Origin: Owenweeksia sp. TMED14
Lineage (GTDB): Bacteria; Bacteroidota; Bacteroidia; Flavobacteriales; Schleiferiaceae
Length of the DNA stretch: 64,000 nucleotides
Assembly (NCBI GenBank): GCA_949529985.1
Contig: CATIRS010000029.1
Span: 1 to 64,000, forward strand
Direction: 5' to 3'
The notes beneath the pieces were generated by a model. It was not told the origin of the DNA. It searched no databases and was given only the letters and a program-made list of their open reading frames with translations. A program made the position numbers and the translations under genes. Below are positions 7,488-16,149 of this stretch, in pieces (position 1 is the stretch's first letter; every line of letters begins with the position of its first letter).

Positions 7488-9095
7488 ATGTCTTATCTTA
7501 AAAATGACAGCGCAGCTCTTAAATCGTGGCTAACGGAGCTAGGCCTGAATACCTCAAAATTAACATATCAATCTGACCATCAATTTCTTACCAAAGAGAC
7601 GCTACGACTAAATCGTGGTCAATTAACAGATGAAAATGTCTTAGCAATAAGAACAGGAAGCTTTACTGGCAGATCTCCTGAAGACAGATTTATCGTGAAA
7701 GACTCACTAACAGCGGGTAAAGTTTGGTGGGGAGACATTAATAAACCATTTAAAGAAGATGACTTTAATAGTTTAAAAAAACAGATTATATCTCATTTAT
7801 ATAATAAACACCTGTATGTAAGAGATGCATTTGCTGGATCAGATAACAGATATCAAATTAGCCTTAGAATCATAAATGAATTTCCAGAGCACAATATGTT
7901 TTCAGGGAATATGTTTATTGAACCTTCAGAAAAAGAATTAGCAGAGTTTACGCCTCAATGGACAATTCTTCACGCTCCTGAATTTCAAGCAAAACCAGAA
8001 AGAGATGGAACAAGGAAAAGTAACTTTGCAATCATTAGCTTTTTTGAAAAAACAATAATTATTGGAGGGACTGGATACACTGGGGAAATAAAGAAGGGGA
8101 TATTTTCAGCTCTTAATTTCATTCTCCCAACAGAGGACGACACACTACCTATGCATTGCTCAGCAAATGTAGGAGAAGACGGCAACACGGCCTTGTTCTT
8201 TGGCTTATCTGGAACAGGTAAGACAACACTGAGTGCAGACCCCTCTAGATTACTGATCGGTGACGATGAACATGGCTGGACTCCAGATGGACGGATATTT
8301 AATTTTGAGGGCGGTTGCTATGCAAAAGTTATTAATTTATCAGAAGTAAATGAACCAGATATTTTTAAAGCAATACGTCCAGGGGCTTTATTAGAAAATG
8401 TAATTTTGAAGGAGGGAAATGTACCCGATTTCAAAGATTCAAGCATTACTCAAAACACTAGGGTCTCATATCCACTTGACCACATTAATAACTTAGCTAA
8501 AGAGCTAGGAGATACGCCTAAAAACATTTTCTTTTTAACATGCGATGCATATGGTGTTTTGCCTCCAATCTCAAAACTAAACCCAGAGCAAGCAGCATAT
8601 CATTTTATATCTGGCTATACTGCCAAAGTAGCAGGGACAGAGACAGGAATAACTAAGCCTAAAGCTGTATTTTCAGCATGTTTTGGAGCACCTTTTATGC
8701 CTCTGCATCCTGCAGAGTACGCAGAGCGTTTAAAGTTAAAGATGAGAGATGTCCAAATGAATGTTTGGTTAGTAAACACGGGTTGGATCGGTGGTGGCTA
8801 CGGAGTAGGATCAAGAATCTCTTTAAAGCATACTCGGACGATGATTAAAAATGCCGTAAATGGAAAGATATCTGATAAAGAATTTTTAAAAGATAAAGTA
8901 TTTGGTCTTAGTCGCGTTAGCATTATTGAGGGAGTTCCAAATAAAATATTGGATCCACGAGAGTCATGGAGTGATAAAAGTGCCTATGATTTAGCTGCTT
9001 TGAATCTGGCGAATAAATTCAAGGAAAATTTTCAACAATTTAAATCCGGTTCTTCAGGGGATATTTTAGCAGGAGGCCCAATCAATAAGGAATAG
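7488..9095 (+). CDS. pckA: Phosphoenolpyruvate carboxykinase (ATP)
   Basis: A 535-residue ATP-type PEPCK converting oxaloacetate and ATP to PEP, CO2 and ADP, the committed step of gluconeogenesis. Recognisable segments are the RTGSFTGRSPEDRFIV substrate loop near the N-terminus, the kinase-1a P-loop GLSGTGKTTLSAD (about 243-255), the metal-binding LIGDDEHGW (about 260-268), FNFEGGCYAK, and the late WLVNTGWIGGGYGVG lid region. Length and order are those of the bacterial ATP family. The gene is single, divergent from the saccharopine dehydrogenase-type gene, and ends one base before the convergent PhoH gene. Confidence 0.97.
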   Translation: MSYLKNDSAALKSWLTELGLNTSKLTYQSDHQFLTKETLRLNRGQLTDENVLAIRTGSFTGRSPEDRFIVKDSLTAGKVWWGDINKPFKEDDFNSLKKQIISHLYNKHLYVRDAFAGSDNRYQISLRIINEFPEHNMFSGNMFIEPSEKELAEFTPQWTILHAPEFQAKPERDGTRKSNFAIISFFEKTIIIGGTGYTGEIKKGIFSALNFILPTEDDTLPMHCSANVGEDGNTALFFGLSGTGKTTLSADPSRLLIGDDEHGWTPDGRIFNFEGGCYAKVINLSEVNEPDIFKAIRPGALLENVILKEGNVPDFKDSSITQNTRVSYPLDHINNLAKELGDTPKNIFFLTCDAYGVLPPISKLNPEQAAYHFISGYTAKVAGTETGITKPKAVFSACFGAPFMPLHPAEYAERLKLKMRDVQMNVWLVNTGWIGGGYGVGSRISLKHTRTMIKNAVNGKISDKEFLKDKVFGLSRVSIIEGVPNKILDPRESWSDKSAYDLAALNLANKFKENFQQFKSGSSGDILAGGPINKE

Positions 9096-10448
9096 TCATA
9101 AGAGATCATTCGCGAGGTTTGCTAACTCTGAACGCTCTCCTTTTTCCAGTGTAATGTGAGCGTAAAGAGCCTGCCCTCTCAACCGATCCACTATGTAAGA
9201 AAGTCCGTTAGACTGCTCATCTAAATACGGAGTGTCTATTTGATGAATATCTCCAGTAAATATGATTTTAGAATTTTCACCCGCTCTTGTTATAATTGTT
9301 TTTATTTCGTGTGGAGTTAAATTTTGAGCTTCATCCACTATAAATATAACATTCGATAAGGAACGACCTCTTATATACGCTAATGGAGTTACTAATATTT
9401 TTTCACTCGCAATCATTTCATCTATTTGTAAATAATTTCGGTCACGTTCTCCAAATTGATTCTTAATGAATTTCAAATTATCCCATAAAGGTTGCATGTA
9501 TGGATTTATCTTTTGCTCAGCATCCCCAGGCAAAAAGCCAATATCACGATTTGAGAGAGGAACAATAGGCCTCGCTAAATAAATCTGCTTAAAATCTCGT
9601 CGCTGTTCTAATGAGCCAGCCAAAGCTAGAAGAGTCTTTCCAGTTCCAGCGACACCGGTTAGAGTCACTAATTTAATTGCAGGATTCATTATTGCATTCA
9701 AAGCAAAAGTTTGTTCAGAGTTTCTTGGCTTCACTCCATAGAAATTTGATTTTTCAACTAGCTCCATGTGATTTGTTTCACCATTAAAAAAACCAAGTGC
9801 TGAACTTTTGGAGGATTTCAATATGTAAAATAAGTTTCGCTGCAAATGAAACTTAATGTTTTTTTTATGAGAAGGGTCAATAGCGACTGATTTATTTTCA
9901 AAGAGTCTTTTAAAATAACTTACCGGGAAATTTAATAACTCAGACCTTCCAGAGAACCTAGTGTCTGACTCCTTCACTCTACCGGTCAAATAATCTTCCG
10001 CTTGGAGATTTAGAGCCTTAGCTTTTAAACGTAAATTAATGTCCTTCGTAACAAGAATAATAGGTCTATCTTTCTCTGTCTCTTGCAGAAAAAGAGCCGC
10101 ATTAAGGATGCTGTGATCGTTTTTTCCTTTACCATATATCTCTGTTGCATCAACCAACAACCCTGGCGTGGCCATGATAACTCGGAATTTTCCACGCTTA
10201 TCTCCGTTAAGACTTATCCAATCAGTAAGTTTTTTATTTTCCGCCTTTTTATCAAGCATGCGAATGAATTCTCTGGCTTCAAAATTTTTCGTGTCGCTTC
10301 CTTTTTTAAACTCGTCGAGCTCCTCTAAAACTGGAATAGGAATTGCTACATCATGTTCTTCAAAATTCATAATTGCATTATGATCATACAAAATAACCGA
10401 GGTGTCAAGAACAAAAATTTTACGATACGCTTTAACGTTTGAACCCAT
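9096..10448 (-). CDS. PIN-domain PhoH-family ATPase
   Basis: A 450-residue two-domain protein. Residues about 8-145 form a PIN ribonuclease-like domain with the acidic residues VLDTSVILYD, VLEELDEFKKG and DHSILNAAL. Residues about 240-450 form the PhoH ATPase: Walker A GVAGTGKTLLALA, the ARPIVPLSNRDIGFLPG block, Walker B VIFIVDEAQNLTPHE, and TGDIHQID. Such PIN-PhoH (PhoH2-type) proteins are described as RNA helicase/ribonucleases. The stop codon abuts the end of pckA with no spacer, so any terminator must lie inside coding DNA. Its target RNA is unknown. Confidence 0.92.
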   Translation of the reverse strand: MGSNVKAYRKIFVLDTSVILYDHNAIMNFEEHDVAIPIPVLEELDEFKKGSDTKNFEAREFIRMLDKKAENKKLTDWISLNGDKRGKFRVIMATPGLLVDATEIYGKGKNDHSILNAALFLQETEKDRPIILVTKDINLRLKAKALNLQAEDYLTGRVKESDTRFSGRSELLNFPVSYFKRLFENKSVAIDPSHKKNIKFHLQRNLFYILKSSKSSALGFFNGETNHMELVEKSNFYGVKPRNSEQTFALNAIMNPAIKLVTLTGVAGTGKTLLALAGSLEQRRDFKQIYLARPIVPLSNRDIGFLPGDAEQKINPYMQPLWDNLKFIKNQFGERDRNYLQIDEMIASEKILVTPLAYIRGRSLSNVIFIVDEAQNLTPHEIKTIITRAGENSKIIFTGDIHQIDTPYLDEQSNGLSYIVDRLRGQALYAHITLEKGERSELANLANDLL

Positions 10449-10554
10449 ATAATCCTTTTTTTTTCTTCTTATGAAATTATATCATTAAAGTGGCCCTTTT
10501 GATAAAGCCTTAATATGTTTTTAACATCTAGTAGATTGTAACGATCACTCTAAC

Positions 10555-10562
10555 TAAGTTTG
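10555..10562 (+). promoter_or_regulatory. -7 element (TAAGTTTG) giving a probable leaderless mRNA
   Basis: A perfect TAnnTTTG box ends 4 nt before the ATG at 10567, with a TTG at 10536-10538 as possible -33 (16-nt spacing). Transcription should start at or next to the ATG. Confidence 0.55.
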
Positions 10563-10566
10563 CCCT

Positions 10567-11082
10567 ATGGTTCAAAAATATTTAAGACTATTCATAGCAA
10601 TACTTATTTTAAGTTTTTCGACTCAACAATTTATTAATTCCGAAATTGGTAACGGGATCTTTCTAATATTGATATCTCTTTTTCCAATTTTATTTCACTT
10701 TCGAAATGAAAGAATACTACTGGCTCTTTGGCAAGTAAGAAAACAGGATTTTCAAAAAGCTGGAAATCAGTTAGATAAGATAAATAATCCTGAAAAAACT
10801 TTAATCAAAGGGCAACTTGCTTACTATTATTTTCTTCGAGGACTAATGAGTTCTCAAACAAATTTGAAAAAAAGCGAGTCAATGATGCGGAAAGCTCTCT
10901 CAACTGGATTACGAATGAAACAAGATAGAGCTCTAGCAAAAATGCAACTTTCAGCGATGGCAATGACCAAGCGGAAAAAGAAAGAGGCACAGATCTTATT
11001 GACCGAAGCTAAAAAACTAGATGAAAAAGGTCTACTCTCCGATCAAATTAAAATGCTCCAACAACAAATGAAAAGAATCTAA
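10567..11082 (+). CDS. Membrane-anchored TPR-like protein of unknown function
   Basis: A 171-residue protein that I cannot assign to a named family. Two hydrophobic segments near the N-terminus (about 6-22 and 28-45) are followed by a charged helical region with TPR-like spacing (ALWQVRKQDFQKAGNQLDKI, LIKGQLAYYYFLRGLM, and a RALAKMQLSAMAM / EAQILLTEAKKLDEKG pair). The soluble part, rich in Lys and Gln, probably faces the cytoplasm as a protein-interaction scaffold. The gene stands alone between divergent phoH and convergent yajC. Confidence 0.7.
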   Translation: MVQKYLRLFIAILILSFSTQQFINSEIGNGIFLILISLFPILFHFRNERILLALWQVRKQDFQKAGNQLDKINNPEKTLIKGQLAYYYFLRGLMSSQTNLKKSESMMRKALSTGLRMKQDRALAKMQLSAMAMTKRKKKEAQILLTEAKKLDEKGLLSDQIKMLQQQMKRI

Positions 11083-11086
11083 AAAA

Positions 11087-11117
11087 ATCTAAGAAGACCT
11101 TCTGAACTATTTTAGAT
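11087..11117. terminator. Possible bidirectional hairpin between convergent genes
   Basis: ATCTAA (11087-11092) and TTAGAT (11112-11117) can pair around an inner AGAAG/CTTCT stem (11092-11103). It lies between the TPR-like gene and yajC, which face each other. No strong T-run follows directly, so the call is weak. Confidence 0.35.
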
Positions 11118-11127
11118 CTAGTATGAT

Positions 11128-11445
11128 TTATTTTTTTTGAGCAACATCAGGATTAACAGCTGCAGTTAAATCTTTACTAATAGCAGCACGATCTAATCTC
11201 AATCGAGTCTTTTCAGACTCAATTAGGACAGTTTTCTCATCAACTTCAATAATTTTTCCGTGGATTCCACTAGTAGTGACAATTTTCATGCCCTTTACGA
11301 GCTGACTTCGAAACTTATTCTCTTGTTTTTGTTTCTTCATTTGAGGGCGAATAAAGAAAAAATACATTACTGCTACGATAGCAATTAATGGCAGGAAGTT
11401 GCTAATGCTGCTAGCAGAGTTTGCTTGTAAAAATAAATTTGACAT
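11128..11445 (-). CDS. yajC: Preprotein translocase accessory subunit YajC
   Basis: A 105-residue single-span membrane protein of the SecDF-YajC holocomplex. A hydrophobic helix at about 15-33 (NFLPLIAIVAVMYFFFIRPQMKKQKQ) carries the diagnostic FFIRPQ-K border. The cytoplasmic domain contains GMKIVTTSGIHGKIIEVDEKTVLIE, as in the family. It is the last gene of the nusB-DUF1573-yajC run, an arrangement common in Bacteroidota, and starts 13 nt after the DUF1573 gene. Confidence 0.95.
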   Translation of the reverse strand: MSNLFLQANSASSISNFLPLIAIVAVMYFFFIRPQMKKQKQENKFRSQLVKGMKIVTTSGIHGKIIEVDEKTVLIESEKTRLRLDRAAISKDLTAAVNPDVAQKK

Positions 11446-11458
11446 TGTGAATTATATT

Positions 11459-11908
11459 TTATTTTGAAGAAGCCACTTTGGCTTTTATTTTTAAAACTTT
11501 CGTGTTAGGTACTGTATTTGCTGAAAGAGTTACAGTCTTTTCTTGGCTTCCACCCTTCCCCTTGGAGTTAAATTTAACCGATATAACACCTTCAGCGCCA
11601 GGCGCAATTGGCTCATTTGAGTATTTCGGAACTGTACAACCGCAGCTACCTTGTGCTGAACTAATAATGAGAGGAGATTCCCCAGTATTTATAAATATAA
11701 AGTCGTGATCAACAACATCTCCATCATTTATATCGCCAAAGTTCCATTCTTCTTCCTCAAAGGAAAAAATCGGTAATTCATTATTTTTTAATACATCCGT
11801 AACAGCTTCAATGGACATTCTATCTTTTGAGCTATTAATCTTTGAGGATGCATCTGAGCACGAAATAAAAGTAAATGACACTAGAGCTAATAAAATTGTG
11901 ATTCTCAT
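11459..11908 (-). CDS. DUF1573 lipoprotein
   Basis: A 149-residue protein with a lipoprotein signal peptide (MRITILLALVSFTFISC, lipobox FISC, cysteine about 17). One DUF1573 Ig-like domain follows: the EEWNFGDINDGDVVDHDFIFINTGESPLIISSAQGSCGC segment with its C-G-C turn, then APGAEGVISVKFNSKGKGG. The family is abundant in Bacteroidota and its function is not established. It lies between nusB (30 nt upstream) and yajC. Confidence 0.9.
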   Translation of the reverse strand: MRITILLALVSFTFISCSDASSKINSSKDRMSIEAVTDVLKNNELPIFSFEEEEWNFGDINDGDVVDHDFIFINTGESPLIISSAQGSCGCTVPKYSNEPIAPGAEGVISVKFNSKGKGGSQEKTVTLSANTVPNTKVLKIKAKVASSK

Positions 11909-11938
11909 GAATTATTGTTTTAGAGTTCTGCGAATGTA

Positions 11939-12877
11939 CTAACCAATTAGGCCCCTCCCAATCTTCTGAACTTTACCTTCTGCAATCATATCCTTTACAA
12001 GAGAATCCAATAGTCCATTAATAAATCCAGGAGACCTCTCTGTCGAATATTGTTTAGCAAGTTCAATGGCTTCATTAATTGTTACTTTGATAGGGACTTC
12101 ATTGGCATATTGTACTTCGATCATAGATTGCTCAATGATACATCGATCAACTGGGGCTAACCGTTCATAATCCCATTTTTCCGATTTTGCACGAACTTTT
12201 TTCATTAATTCATCATGTGATGTTACTGCCTTTATGAAAATCATCTCGCCAAAGTCTTCATCGTCCCTATCCTTAAATAGCTTCACAAGAAGAGGCTTTC
12301 CTCGCTTTGCATTTTGGAGTGTTTGTACAGCCATCATTTGAGCAGCATCTAAATCATCAGACCAATGCATGCTTTGGTCCTCATAATATGACTGAATAGA
12401 TTCGTTATTAGCAATAGCGTCACGGTAAAAACGTTTAAACCATAATACGCTCTCTTGCTCATCAGCACTTTCTGTTGAGGCGAACCAATCACTATCCATT
12501 TCCGTGTTCCAAAAGGTAAAGAACGCACCACGAATCATATCAACACCATCTCCCCAATTAATACTTTTCATCTCCCAAGCTGCGATAACATCGTCATCAG
12601 AAACTAGTGCGTGCATAAACGGCATAGATAACAGATCACGTATTCTTGACTCTCTATTTGGATTAGGTATTTTTTTTTCCTTTTCTATCTGTAATCGTTC
12701 TTCCAGAAATCGATGGAAATGCCAAAACATTCTCAACTCGTATAAATAAAGCGTATATATTTTTTCAATACTATCATTGAGACTTACTAATCCCTTTTTT
12801 AAATCTCCTGATCCACCTTGATGAAAAGAGAAAAGTGCCTGCATCACTTTGATGCGTATGTGACGTCGAGTAAGCAT
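11939..12877 (-). CDS. nusB: Transcription antitermination protein NusB, extended form
   Basis: NusB binds boxA RNA with S10 to support antitermination of rRNA operons. The protein is 312 aa, about twice the E. coli length, as is usual in Bacteroidota. It starts with the R-x2-R-x2-MQALF motif (LTRRHIRIKVMQALFSF), and an extra helical insertion occupies about 40-200. The canonical C-terminal half follows with DRCIIEQSMIEVQY, VPIKVTINEAIELAKQYSTERSPGFINGLLD. It is first in the run with the DUF1573 gene and yajC. The ATG at 12877 is preceded by AT-rich DNA with only a degenerate -7 box. Confidence 0.94.
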   Translation of the reverse strand: MLTRRHIRIKVMQALFSFHQGGSGDLKKGLVSLNDSIEKIYTLYLYELRMFWHFHRFLEERLQIEKEKKIPNPNRESRIRDLLSMPFMHALVSDDDVIAAWEMKSINWGDGVDMIRGAFFTFWNTEMDSDWFASTESADEQESVLWFKRFYRDAIANNESIQSYYEDQSMHWSDDLDAAQMMAVQTLQNAKRGKPLLVKLFKDRDDEDFGEMIFIKAVTSHDELMKKVRAKSEKWDYERLAPVDRCIIEQSMIEVQYANEVPIKVTINEAIELAKQYSTERSPGFINGLLDSLVKDMIAEGKVQKIGRGLIG

Positions 12878-12916
12878 AGAACGATTTTAGAATGTAAAAA
12901 TACAATGAAATTTTAG

Positions 12917-13522
12917 TTAAAAGCGAGTAGACAAGCTATCAAAAGACATCTCTTCATTGGTTTTTGGATGAAGAAATGATAAATGGCTGGCATGAAGTGC
13001 CACGCCTGGCTGATCCCAAGGATCACCACCGTAAAAAACATCCCCTAAAATTGGATAACCCCTAAAACTTGCTTGAGCTCTAATCTGATGATACCTCCCC
13101 GTAAATAACTCAACCTCAGCTGAGTAATCATCAATACGAACACCTCTTAATGACGCCCGCTGACCTTCACCATCATTAACGACTAGGCTTTTAAATTTCA
13201 AATTATCTTTTTTTAAATAATCTTCCCAATTCCAAGACCCAGTCGGAAGCTCTTTGTGGGTTTTAAATTGATATCGTTTTTTAACTTTTCGAGACTCAAA
13301 CTGTTTCATTAAATGAGTACAAGCATATTTTTTTCGAGCGATAACGAGTAATCCGCTTGTAGGTCTATCTAATCGATGAACAGCCCAAGTCTTTCCACCC
13401 CATTGATATTCTCCCCAATCCTGAAGATTTGGATGGCCAAGCTTATCGGGTTCAACCATCAACATTGCCGGTTTCGAAACAACCGCTATATCTCCGTCTA
13501 GATAAAGGACTTCTGTCTCCAT
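12917..13522 (-). CDS. RluA-family pseudouridine synthase
   Basis: A 201-residue pseudouridine synthase of the RluA/RsuA superfamily. The catalytic aspartate is in the HRLDRPTSGLLVIARK motif (about 48-63). Other family segments are VVSKPAMLMVEP near the N-terminus, TGRYHQIRAQASFRGYPILGD, and ALHASHLSF. There is no N-terminal S4 domain, so it resembles the small TruC/RluE-like members; the rRNA or tRNA target cannot be named. Its start overlaps the end of the lycopene cyclase gene by 25 nt, so it is probably the last gene of that operon. Confidence 0.88.
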   Translation of the reverse strand: METEVLYLDGDIAVVSKPAMLMVEPDKLGHPNLQDWGEYQWGGKTWAVHRLDRPTSGLLVIARKKYACTHLMKQFESRKVKKRYQFKTHKELPTGSWNWEDYLKKDNLKFKSLVVNDGEGQRASLRGVRIDDYSAEVELFTGRYHQIRAQASFRGYPILGDVFYGGDPWDQPGVALHASHLSFLHPKTNEEMSFDSLSTRF

Positions 13523-14184
13523 TTCGTTTGCATTACTGCGGTGTATATGAGCATCATTTCCATGCCATAAAAAGCATCTTCAACCGGAATTGTAAATATT
13601 CTATATCCTAAAATTTCTGATTCAGAATACCAAACAATGGGGTTATCTAAAAACGAGCCTGTTAATAAGCCATTAACAAATAAAAAGGGAATCAATATTA
13701 TTAGATATGACCTAAAAAAAGATTTAAGCCATTTTACTTTCCAAAGCCCAGCTAGAATCAATTCAGCACCAAGGGTCATACCAATAAGAATCGTATACAT
13801 TCCCGTTTGTTGAGTGCTAGCATAAATTAAAAACGCTCCAACTAGTATACTGGCATTATGCATCAATTTTGGAGTAGAATTTATTGGGAAGAAGAGCTGC
13901 ATAACTTCGTAAATAAAATAAGACGAGAAAGGAACAACAATAAAAAAAAGAACTTCTTCAATAGGAAGATTATAAATGTATATATCAACTAAATAATCAG
14001 GATTAAAACCCCAATATCCCTCTAGCGCAAAGAAAATGTCCCACGGAATCATTATTAACATCGTGAAAAAAGTAGCCAATAATAACTTCTTCCATTTACT
14101 GTAAAAGGCAATTCTAGGCTCAAATGATCTCGTTAAAGGTCCAAGAAAAACCAAAGCATCTATTAATAGGTATAGCCCCTTCAT
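13498..14184 (-). CDS. Lycopene cyclase, two-domain membrane type
   Basis: A 228-residue polytopic membrane protein with two lycopene-cyclase-domain halves, corresponding to fusion of the small actinobacterial CrtYc and CrtYd subunits. The first half has PWDIFFALEGYWGFNPDY and NLPIEEVLFFIVVP; the second ends with WYSESEILGYRIFTIPVEDAFYG. The PxE[ED]xxF/Y acidic motifs are the probable catalytic residues. It should cyclise lycopene to beta-carotene in the inner membrane. The start at 14184 overlaps the crtZ stop in a TAATG, indicating translational coupling; a longer in-frame ATG at 14238 would lie inside crtZ. The partner enzyme CrtZ would hydroxylate the product. Confidence 0.88.
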   Translation of the reverse strand: MKGLYLLIDALVFLGPLTRSFEPRIAFYSKWKKLLLATFFTMLIMIPWDIFFALEGYWGFNPDYLVDIYIYNLPIEEVLFFIVVPFSSYFIYEVMQLFFPINSTPKLMHNASILVGAFLIYASTQQTGMYTILIGMTLGAELILAGLWKVKWLKSFFRSYLIILIPFLFVNGLLTGSFLDNPIVWYSESEILGYRIFTIPVEDAFYGMEMMLIYTAVMQTKWRQKSFI

Positions 14185-14651
14185 TATGATCGCTTTTTTA
14201 TTATGCGCTGAGAAGTGATTAACTCTCTTGATACCCAAAGTAAACCAAAGTGCTGTGCTCCTTGCTGATCAAGGTTTTTATGATGCAGCTTATGCTTTAA
14301 TCTAACGGCTTTGAAATATGGATTGTTAGTGTTTCTAAAAAATCTAAATCTCTGATGAATAAAAATTTCGTGAACTAAGAAATAAGTCAATCCATACCCA
14401 GCAATACCATATCCAAAAGCAACAGATTCAGATACACCGTATATCATTCCAAGCATAATGCAAAGCCAACTAGGAATTGCAAATATTAAAAAGAAAAAAT
14501 CATTTTTTTCAAAAAAACCTGGATCCTTAGTGTGATGATCTGAATGCAAAAACCATAAAGGGCCATGCATTAAATATTTATGAGCAGCCCATGCTGCTCC
14601 TTCCATCAGAAAATAAGCAGATACTCCAAAAAATAAATCTATAAATCCCAT
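14184..14651 (-). CDS. crtZ: Beta-carotene hydroxylase, CrtZ type
   Basis: A 155-residue di-iron membrane hydroxylase of the fatty-acid-hydroxylase superfamily. All four histidine clusters of CrtZ are visible: HKYLMH (about 24-29), HSDHH (about 37-41), HEIFIHQRF and HKLHHK. It adds 3-hydroxyl groups to beta-carotene rings, giving zeaxanthin. It is coupled to the lycopene cyclase gene by a TAATG overlap and lies 27 nt downstream of pepD. A -7-like TACATTTT on the minus strand at 14656-14663 lies 4 nt before the ATG and may give a separate, leaderless transcript. Confidence 0.92.
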   Translation of the reverse strand: MGFIDLFFGVSAYFLMEGAAWAAHKYLMHGPLWFLHSDHHTKDPGFFEKNDFFFLIFAIPSWLCIMLGMIYGVSESVAFGYGIAGYGLTYFLVHEIFIHQRFRFFRNTNNPYFKAVRLKHKLHHKNLDQQGAQHFGLLWVSRELITSQRIIKKRS

Positions 14652-14678
14652 ATTAAAAATGTAAAGTTTTTAGTTTTG

Positions 14679-16136
14679 TTACTGCAAACGTTTGAGAACT
14701 TCAACAAAATAAATCCATGACTTATTGACGGATTTGATTTCAACTCTTTCATCTGGAGAGTGAGCTCCCCTTATATTAGGGCCAAATGATGTCATCTCCA
14801 TCCCTGGACACCTTTCGCCTATAATTCCACATTCAAGACCCGCATGACAAGCATTAACATTTGGATCCATTTTAAAAAGATCCTTGTAGGTCGTCTGCAT
14901 TAAGTCTGTTAATGGCCCTGAAGGCGATGGCTCCCACCCAGGATAATTCCCAGAAAAGGAAGTCTTAAATCCTGCCATTTGCAGAACTCTTGAAATCCTA
15001 TTTGCACAATCCATTTTTTCCGAGTTTGAAGAAGAACGAGTTAGGCATAAGACCTCAGCCTTATCCATTCCTATTTTAACCCGTGCAACATTATTGGAAG
15101 TCTGCACTAATCCTGGAACTTCTGGACTCATTCTAATAATTCCAACTGGGCAACCAGCAAGAGCTGATATTATATTTTCTTGTTGTTCCGAATCAAGAAC
15201 CATAAGAGCACCCTCATCGATTTTAGTGCAATCTAATTTAAAATAAGGGTCTGTAACACGATGCTCATTAGATATTTCACTTCTAATCTTCACTAAAGTT
15301 GAAAAGAGTAATTGAGAATGCTCCCTACCCATAACTAATTTAGCTCGAGCCTCTCGAGGAATAGCGTTTCGAAGATTTCCGCCATCAAAATCTACAAGCA
15401 TAGCGCATGCTTCTTTTTCAAGCTCACGTAATACTCTCGCTAGCAATACATTTGCGTTACCAAGACCTAGATGAATATCCATCCCAGAATGTCCACCAGA
15501 CAAACCCGATATGCAAACCTCATACATTTCCGGTTTTTCAACAGGAGCATTCCTTCTTTTAAGATCTAAAAAAGATGAAACATCAATTCCTCCAGCACAA
15601 CCAATTGTTAATTCAGTATCGTCTTCTGTATCTATATTTAAAAGATATTTACCTTTTAGCCATCCTTTTTTTAACCCGAGGGCTCCGGTCATTCCAGTTT
15701 CCTCGTCAGAGGTGAATAGAACTTCAACGGGTGGATGAGCTAGTTTATCTGACCTTAGTAACGCTATTGCAAAAGCTACGCCTATTCCATTGTCAGCGCC
15801 CAAAGTCGTGCCTTTTGCTTTTACCCATCCCTCTTCAATAAACATAGATATTCCGTCATTATCCCAATCATGATCTGTACCGTCATTTTTTTGGCAAACC
15901 ATATCTAAATGTGCCTGAATAACAATTGGAGTTGATCCCTCCATACCCTTTGATGCAGGTTTAGTTATTTTAATATTCCCCACTTCATCTTTCTCAGTAT
16001 TAAGACCTAGAGAAGTTCCTACTCTAAAAGCGAATTCTTGAACTTTATCTTCTCTCTTCGAAGGTCTTGGGACCGCATTTAATTCCATAAATGCCTGCCA
16101 TACTTCTAATGGTTCTAATTTGGAAATATCATTCAT
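14679..16136 (-). CDS. pepD: Aminoacyl-histidine dipeptidase (PepD, M20 family)
   Basis: A 485-residue di-zinc peptidase that cleaves Xaa-His and other dipeptides. The M20 metal ligands are visible: His/Asp in VIQAHLDMV (about 83-85), Asp in GADNGIGV, the Glu pair in TSDEETGMTGA, Glu in HAGLECG, and the final His in IRGAHSPDE. The lid domain (GLSGGHSGMDIHLGLGNAN) lies between the two halves. Length and order match PepD from other bacteria. It starts 13 nt after the PBP1-like gene, so it is likely part of the guaA transcript. The role is peptide recycling in the cytoplasm. Confidence 0.95.
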   Translation of the reverse strand: MNDISKLEPLEVWQAFMELNAVPRPSKREDKVQEFAFRVGTSLGLNTEKDEVGNIKITKPASKGMEGSTPIVIQAHLDMVCQKNDGTDHDWDNDGISMFIEEGWVKAKGTTLGADNGIGVAFAIALLRSDKLAHPPVEVLFTSDEETGMTGALGLKKGWLKGKYLLNIDTEDDTELTIGCAGGIDVSSFLDLKRRNAPVEKPEMYEVCISGLSGGHSGMDIHLGLGNANVLLARVLRELEKEACAMLVDFDGGNLRNAIPREARAKLVMGREHSQLLFSTLVKIRSEISNEHRVTDPYFKLDCTKIDEGALMVLDSEQQENIISALAGCPVGIIRMSPEVPGLVQTSNNVARVKIGMDKAEVLCLTRSSSNSEKMDCANRISRVLQMAGFKTSFSGNYPGWEPSPSGPLTDLMQTTYKDLFKMDPNVNACHAGLECGIIGERCPGMEMTSFGPNIRGAHSPDERVEIKSVNKSWIYFVEVLKRLQ

Positions 16137-16149
16137 ATATTTTTTCTGT

